A stretch of DNA of 5,656 nucleotides. It comes from Lysobacterales bacterium UBA2790. Lineage in GTDB: Bacteria > Pseudomonadota > Gammaproteobacteria > Xanthomonadales > Xanthomonadaceae. This document shows, piece after piece, positions 1 to 5,656 of the stretch. Below the pieces are notes generated by a model, which was not told the DNA's origin, did no database searches, and was given only the letters and a program-made list of their open reading frames with translations. Made by a program: the position numbers and the translations under genes. Where the stretch lies: NCBI GenBank assembly GCA_002352135.1, contig DEHW01000125.1, positions 1 through 5,656 on the forward strand, given 5' to 3'. Within the stretch, counting starts at the first letter, position 1; every line of letters starts with the position of its first letter.

Positions 1-767
1 TCATCTAGCCAGATCCGCCGCCCCGGATCGGCGGGAGTCATTCCGTGATCAGAGACAATCAGGACATTGACTGTGCTGGCAGTGTGCCTGTCTATCAGCG
101 CAACCACCTTTGCAAGTTGTGCGTCGACATCGCGGATGGCGTCGCGTGTCGCGGTTTCGCCAGGTCCGTTATAGTGACCCTGTGTGTCCACCGACTCGAA
201 ATAGAGGGTCATGAAGTGGGGTCGGGTGCCCGCGGGACGGCTCAGCCAGGTTTCCACCACTTGCAGTCGTTGGGCATAGCTGAAGTTCGAATCGTAGGGG
301 CGCCACTCGTTTGGATGCTCACCTTGGATGTCTGCCTCTGCACCCGGCCAGAACATCGTCGCCGTGCGCAATCCCGCCCGTTGTGCAGTCAGCCAGATGG
401 GTTCACCCTGCCACCAGCGGCCGTCCTCGACGGCATCACGAATCTGCATGGCGAACTGCCCCAACTTGGGATCGCGCATGTTGTTGTTGACGATGCCATG
501 CCGGTCCGGATGCAAGCCGGTGACCAGCGTGTAGTGGTTGGGAAAGGTCAACGACGGGTAGGACACCCGCATTCCCGGGCTGTATGCCCCTTCTCGCGCC
601 AGCCGATCCAAGGTCGGCGTATCGCCGCGAAACAGATAGTCGGGCCGAAAGCCATCAATCGAGATCAACAGGATCGGGATCGGAGAGTCGGCAGTATCGG
701 CGCGCTTCGGTGTACTGCACGCGCTGGTCAGCGCGCACAGGAAGGCGAAAAGGACAAGACGGGACAT
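1..767 (-). CDS. Type I phosphodiesterase / nucleotide pyrophosphatase (NPP family), lipoprotein-like, 3' end cut off by window
   Basis: Alkaline-phosphatase-superfamily enzyme that hydrolyses phosphodiester or pyrophosphate bonds of nucleotides, probably at the periplasmic face of a membrane. About 255 residues are in the window and the frame is open at base 1. Seen directly: a hydrophobic N-terminus (residues 4-16) ending in TSAC (Cys17), a passable but imperfect lipobox; metal-ligand motif ISIDGFRPDY (Asp38); nucleophile motif PSLTFPNHYT (Thr74); HGIVNNN at 90-96; SVDTQGH (Asp194, His198); SDHGM (Asp240, His241). From memory, the zinc ligands and nucleophile of Xanthomonas NPP are D54, T90, D210, H214, D257 and H258, so spacing is almost identical with a 16-17 residue offset. 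The last expected His ligand lies beyond the edge, with perhaps 150 or more residues. It follows the GDPD gene on the same strand, so an operon is likely. Start: ATG at 767 gives the cleanest signal peptide. An in-frame ATG at 803 overlaps the GDPD stop (TGATG) and would add 12 residues. Neither has a good Shine-Dalgarno. The precise substrate is not determined. Confidence 0.93.
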   Translation of the reverse strand, partial: MSRLVLFAFLCALTSACSTPKRADTADSPIPILLISIDGFRPDYLFRGDTPTLDRLAREGAYSPGMRVSYPSLTFPNHYTLVTGLHPDRHGIVNNNMRDPKLGQFAMQIRDAVEDGRWWQGEPIWLTAQRAGLRTATMFWPGAEADIQGEHPNEWRPYDSNFSYAQRLQVVETWLSRPAGTRPHFMTLYFESVDTQGHYNGPGETATRDAIRDVDAQLAKVVALIDRHTASTVNVLIVSDHGMTPADPGRRIWLD

Positions 768-802
768 GCCTTCGAGTATGGCAGTCGATGATCCCAGCCG
801 CA

Positions 803-2026
803 TCAGTGATGCGTGCAACTCGCGTAGTAGCTGGTCGTCGCGGGCCAGTCGGAAAACACGCCCGTTACGCCGACCTGTTGGTCCAGGGCGGCGAGGATGC
901 GCCAAGTGTCGCCAGGTCCGTTGATGGCATCGCTGATGCCTTGCAGGTAGTAGTCGTTGTCATCTTGCAGAGTGCCCGAGCGCTCCAGGGTCCAGGTGAT
1001 CAGTTCAAAGCCTTGCTGTCGGGCTTCGAGCGCCAGTGGCGAGGCTCGCAGTTCGCCTTGTTCGTCACTGCGCAACAAGGCCCATAGCGGCGGTGCCAAG
1101 GTGCGAACGCCCTGCTGTTTCAGTTCCGTCAATTGATTGCGAAGCCGCTCGGCGGCCCGTGCATCGGTCAGGTCGAACAAGGCGATGGCGTTTTTCGCAA
1201 ACGCCGGATGGCTGCGCTGCCAGTGCTGGATATCTGCGATGCGAAAGGTTTGCGCGCGGACCCGTGAAGGGTCGATGCCCGCCGCGACGTAATCGTCAAG
1301 CATCTGTTCGGCGAACCTTTCTTGAGTGTAGTCGCCCGCAAACGGCATCTCGACTGCGGGCGTCTTCAGCTCGGGTGTCATGGCGACGCCAATTTGTTGA
1401 AACAGCGCGATGGCTTCGCGGTGTGTCATCAGCGTGCCGGTTGATGCATACAGATCCGTTCGCCAGGTGGGCGTGCCCTGCATGAAGGCCTCGACCGTGC
1501 GCGCCTGAGGATTCACGCCATCCATCTTGCCGCGCAGTTGTTGGAACTCGGCCAGACTGAGGTCGCTGGTGCAACATCGCGCCGAGGCGGGCGCGCCGGT
1601 GGCGGGATCAAACGGTGTGAAACCGGCGCTGCATTTTGCCGCGAGTGTCGGGATCGACAGGATGTTGGTGGTTGCATGCAGATCGCATTGGTCATGACGG
1701 CAGACCAGTTCGCGATCCTTGGTAAAGGTCACATCGCATTCGATCATGCCAGCGCCCATGCGGGCGGCTGCCAGGTAGGACTCGCGTGTGTGTTCTGGAA
1801 ACTGCAGCGGTGCGCCACGATGCGCGATGGAGAAGCGGCTGCGTTGAACCGGCTTGTCGAGACAGCCTTCGAGCTGAGTCTTGAGTGCGCCGGGAGCGAG
1901 TTGATCAATCAGATAAGCAGGCCGCGGACCGACCTGAATGGGCGATTCGGCGAGAGTGCGAGCACTGCCCACGCTCAGGAGGGTTGCGATCAGAGATACC
2001 GCGCAGGTCAGGCCGGGAGTGCGCAT
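803..2026 (-). CDS. Periplasmic glycerophosphodiester phosphodiesterase, GlpQ-like
   Basis: GDPD-family enzyme (TIM-barrel fold) that hydrolyses glycerophosphodiesters to sn-glycerol-3-phosphate and an alcohol. The protein has 407 residues. Residues 1-26 form a signal peptide with likely cleavage after SARTLA, so it is exported. Catalytic and metal-binding motifs are intact: AHRGA (His69), PEHT (78-80), MIECDVTFTKD (Glu96, Asp98), CRHDQCDLH (His111) and TPELK (Glu219). It is longer than many GDPDs (about 250-360 residues). An insert at roughly 124-155 follows the second His, and there are eight cysteines after the signal peptide (55, 97, 109, 114, 132, 151, 152, 404), suggesting disulfides in the periplasm. 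I recall a GlpQ-like subgroup, in bacteria and fungi, with this ECDV...CRH.QCDLH pattern. It is the first gene of a leftward operon with the nucleotide phosphodiesterase and is divergent from the phosphate transporter. The ATG at 2026 is preceded by only a weak GGA-type ribosome site. Family assignment is firm; substrate preference is unknown. Confidence 0.95.
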   Translation of the reverse strand: MRTPGLTCAVSLIATLLSVGSARTLAESPIQVGPRPAYLIDQLAPGALKTQLEGCLDKPVQRSRFSIAHRGAPLQFPEHTRESYLAAARMGAGMIECDVTFTKDRELVCRHDQCDLHATTNILSIPTLAAKCSAGFTPFDPATGAPASARCCTSDLSLAEFQQLRGKMDGVNPQARTVEAFMQGTPTWRTDLYASTGTLMTHREAIALFQQIGVAMTPELKTPAVEMPFAGDYTQERFAEQMLDDYVAAGIDPSRVRAQTFRIADIQHWQRSHPAFAKNAIALFDLTDARAAERLRNQLTELKQQGVRTLAPPLWALLRSDEQGELRASPLALEARQQGFELITWTLERSGTLQDDNDYYLQGISDAINGPGDTWRILAALDQQVGVTGVFSDWPATTSYYASCTHH

Positions 2027-2067
2027 CGGTCACGTTCCATCAAGCAGGCGGCGATGGTCTCAATCGG

Positions 2068-2111
2068 ATATGTCACTGATTTGACTTCGATGCCCGTGCG
2101 AATATGACACT
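2068..2111. repeat. Imperfect 10-bp direct repeat flanking the candidate promoter
   Basis: ATATGTCACT (2068-2077) and ATATGACACT (2102-2111) match at 9 of 10 positions and start 34 bp apart, close to three helical turns. The first lies just upstream of the -35 and the second overlaps the -10. This layout fits paired regulator half-sites but could be chance in so short a region. Confidence 0.35.
2081..2108 (+). promoter_or_regulatory. Candidate sigma70 promoter for pit
   Basis: A -35-like TTGACT (2081-2086, 5/6 to consensus) is followed after 16 bp by a -10-like TATGAC (2103-2108, 4/6). Transcription would start near 2115, giving a 5' leader of about 95 nt before the pit ATG. It is the best -35/-10 pair found on the plus strand by eye. 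Spacing is one below optimal and the -10 is mediocre, so it may need an activator or may be a chance match. Confidence 0.4.
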
Positions 2112-2139
2112 TGTGTTGCGGTTCCGTCACACGAATGAC

Positions 2140-2154
2140 ATGCGTCTGACGCAT
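2140..2154. promoter_or_regulatory. 15-bp perfect palindrome, possible operator
   Basis: ATGCGTC-T-GACGCAT forms two exact 7-bp arms around one central base. It lies 55 bp before the pit ATG and would fall at about +25 to +40 of the proposed transcript, a typical position for a repressor site. It sits between divergent genes and so could serve either. It has no U-tract and only a one-base loop, so it is not a hairpin terminator. The binding protein is unknown. Confidence 0.45.
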
Positions 2155-2209
2155 CATATGTTGGTCTACACCCCGTGCTGGACAACTTTGCCCTCAGCCA
2201 CCAGATCAC

Positions 2210-3761
2210 ATGACTTCCCAATCGCTTTCTTCCGTGAAATCCTCAGGCGCCTCCGACTTGTCAAGACTTGTTGCCGCGCTCGCGTTCGTCATCGGCGTGG
2301 GTGCTTACACCTACTACACGGTCGGACATGCCAGTCTCACGCTCATGATGGCGGCGGTGTTCGGTGCCTACATGGCCATGAACATCGGCGCCAACGATGT
2401 CGCCAACAATGTCGGCCCTGCTGTCGGCTCGCGAGCCATGAGCATGCTCACCGCGATCCTGATCGCTGCGGTCTTCGAGGCCGCTGGCGCGATCATCGCG
2501 GGTGGCGAGGTGGTCAGCACGATCAAGGACGGCATCATCGATCCGGCCAAACTCGCTGATGCGCAGACGTTCATCTGGTTGATGATGGCCGCGCTGCTGG
2601 CCGCTGCCCTGTGGCTCAATGTCGCCACGGCTTCTGGCGCGCCGGTGTCGACCACGCACTCCATTGTCGGCGCTGTGCTGGGTGCAGGTATTGCGGCGGC
2701 AGGAATGGATATCGCCAACTGGGCGAAGGTCGGTCAGATCGTGGCGAGTTGGGTGATTTCACCGGTGCTCGGTGGCATCATCGCTGCGGCGTTTTTGTAC
2801 TTGGTCAAACGCACGATCACCTACCGCAGCGACTTGCGCGCGGCCGCTGTGCAGATGGTCCCGCTGCTGGTCGGTTTGATGGTCTGGATGTTCTCGACCT
2901 ATCTGATTCTGAAGGGTCTCAAACAGCTGGTCGTGGTGGAGTTTTGGCCCGCATTGATGATTGGTCTGGTGATCGGTGCCGTGGTGCTGGTGCTGGTGCG
3001 CGTGCGTCTGAAGGCAGTCTCGCATCGGCTGGAAAGTGACAAGAACGCGGTCAACAAGTTGTTCGTCATCCCGCTGGTGTTTTCTGCCGCGCTGCTCAGC
3101 TTTGCGCACGGTTCCAATGATGTGGCCAACGCCATCGGACCCTTGGCAGCGATCAACGATGCGCTGATGGGCTCGGAGATTCACGGCAAAGCCGCAATTC
3201 CGGCATGGATTATGTGGATGGGTGCCCTGGGTCTTTCCATCGGCTTGGCGCTGTATGGGCCGAAGCTGATCCGCACGGTCGGCAGCGAAATCACCGAGAT
3301 GGACGAAATGCGCGCCTACTGCATCGCCATGGCGGCGGCAGTGACGGTGATTCTGGCGTCAAAGCTGGGCTTGCCAGTGAGCACGACGCATATCGCGATT
3401 GGCGCGGTCTTCGGGGTCGGGTTCCTGCGCGAATATCTGAAAGCCAACTATCAACGCGTGATCGAAGACATCATCCTGCACCATCGTGATCAAGGCGCGG
3501 ACGAGGAATCCGTGCGGATCTTCCTGGCGCAGTTTGAAGTCGCGCCTGTCGAACAGAAGAGCCTGATGCTCAAGGAGCTGAAGGCGCGCGGCAAGCGTGG
3601 CGAGAGCCAATTCAGCAAGGCCGAACGCAAGGGCTTGGGCAAGGTTCACAAGGAAAACCTGGTCAAGCGCGCCTTGGTGGTGCGCGTCATTGCGGCTTGG
3701 ATCATCACCGTGCCAGCGTCGGCGCTTCTGGCTGCCTTTCTGTACTACACCATTCGCGGCT

Positions 3762-3775
<14 letters not shown>
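2210..3775 (+). CDS. pit: PiT-family inorganic phosphate transporter
   Basis: Inner-membrane carrier (PF01384 family) that takes up inorganic phosphate, in bacteria usually as a neutral metal-phosphate with protons; some members use sodium, which cannot be decided here. The protein has 521 residues. The family's internal duplication is plain: GANDVANN at 60-67 and GSNDVANA at 301-308, and PVSTTH around Ser147 and Ser391, giving repeat offsets of 241-244 residues. Roughly ten or more hydrophobic segments are visible, starting about residue 19 and ending with a last helix at about 488-518. Between the second STTH helix and that last helix lies a long charged stretch (about 411-486) rich in Lys, Glu and Arg. 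The ATG at 2210 is the only reasonable start: reading upstream in frame there is no ATG, GTG or TTG before a TGA at 2147-2149. Its Shine-Dalgarno is poor. It is divergent from the phosphoesterase operon, which fits a shared phosphate-acquisition role. Its 3' end overlaps convergent metX by 14 bp. Confidence 0.97.

Positions 3776-5656
<1,881 letters not shown>

Larger units (their letters stand above)
2027..2209. promoter_or_regulatory. Divergent intergenic control region between the GDPD operon and pit
   Basis: This is the only true non-coding gap in the window. It must carry the promoter of the rightward transporter gene and probably that of the leftward phosphoesterase operon. It is visibly less GC-rich than the flanking genes and contains a candidate sigma70 promoter, a perfect palindrome and a direct repeat (listed separately). 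I looked for a Pho box (two CTGTCAT-like 7-mers 11 bp apart). The best candidate, on the minus strand near 2125-2142, keeps only one good half, so PhoB control is not supported by sequence. No leftward -10/-35 pair could be assigned with confidence. Confidence 0.7.

Noticed and set aside
45..791. Long plus-strand open frame (248 codons) opposite the nucleotide phosphodiesterase
   Set aside because: The minus-strand frame carries all NPP catalytic motifs in order. The plus-strand translation has no recognisable motif and is an antisense shadow in GC-rich coding DNA.
1538..2107. Plus-strand open frame of 189 codons opposite the GDPD N-terminal half
   Set aside because: Antisense to conserved GDPD motifs, with low-complexity composition and no family resemblance.
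2123..2142. Possible Pho box on the minus strand (ATGTCAT, then 4 bp, then GTGACGG)
   Set aside because: The first half resembles CTGTCAT but the second matches only about 3 of 7 positions, too weak to claim PhoB binding.
2140..2154. The intergenic palindrome read as an intrinsic terminator
   Set aside because: Its one-base centre cannot form a hairpin loop without opening the stem, no T-run follows, and it lies upstream of both divergent genes rather than after a gene.
2104..2559. Plus-strand ORF starting upstream of pit in another frame
   Set aside because: Mostly inside pit in a different frame, with a His/Arg/Gly-rich shadow composition. The pit frame has clear duplicated PiT signatures.

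Overview
The window holds five protein-coding genes and one short regulatory gap. It looks like the chromosome of a GC-rich gammaproteobacterium, most likely of the Xanthomonadales/Lysobacterales. This rests on the high GC, the close match in catalytic-residue spacing between the first gene and the Xanthomonas nucleotide pyrophosphatase (as I recall its numbering), and the Xanthomonadaceae-like flavour of the other proteins. It is an inference; no rRNA or marker gene is present. No RNA gene, mobile element or CRISPR array was seen.

Left part (1-2026, minus strand): a two-gene operon of exported phosphoesterases. A periplasmic GlpQ-like glycerophosphodiester phosphodiesterase comes first (2026 down to 803). 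It is followed, touching or 35 bases away depending on the start used, by a lipoprotein-like type I phosphodiesterase/nucleotide pyrophosphatase that runs off the left edge.

Middle (2027-2209): a 183-base divergent control region. It holds a plausible sigma70 promoter for the rightward gene, a 15-bp perfect palindrome and a 10-bp direct repeat.

Centre (2210-3775, plus strand): a PiT-family inorganic phosphate transporter. With the two phosphoesterases it makes a coherent phosphate-scavenging group: organic phosphodiesters and nucleotides are cleaved outside the inner membrane and phosphate is imported. The phosphodiesterase products (glycerol-3-phosphate, nucleoside monophosphates) still need a phosphatase or their own uptake system, which is not in the window.

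Right part (3762-5656, minus strand): a methionine operon, metY (cut by the right edge) then metX, joined by an ATGA stop/start overlap. MetX acylates homoserine and MetY replaces the acyl group with sulfide. metX and the phosphate transporter converge and their coding ends overlap by 14 bp.

Most of the window is conventional metabolism. I found no clear evidence for an undescribed system. The best second-look items are the operator-like palindrome between the divergent genes, the unusual GSCYG loop in MetX, the cysteine-rich GDPD and the hairpin embedded in the convergent gene ends.
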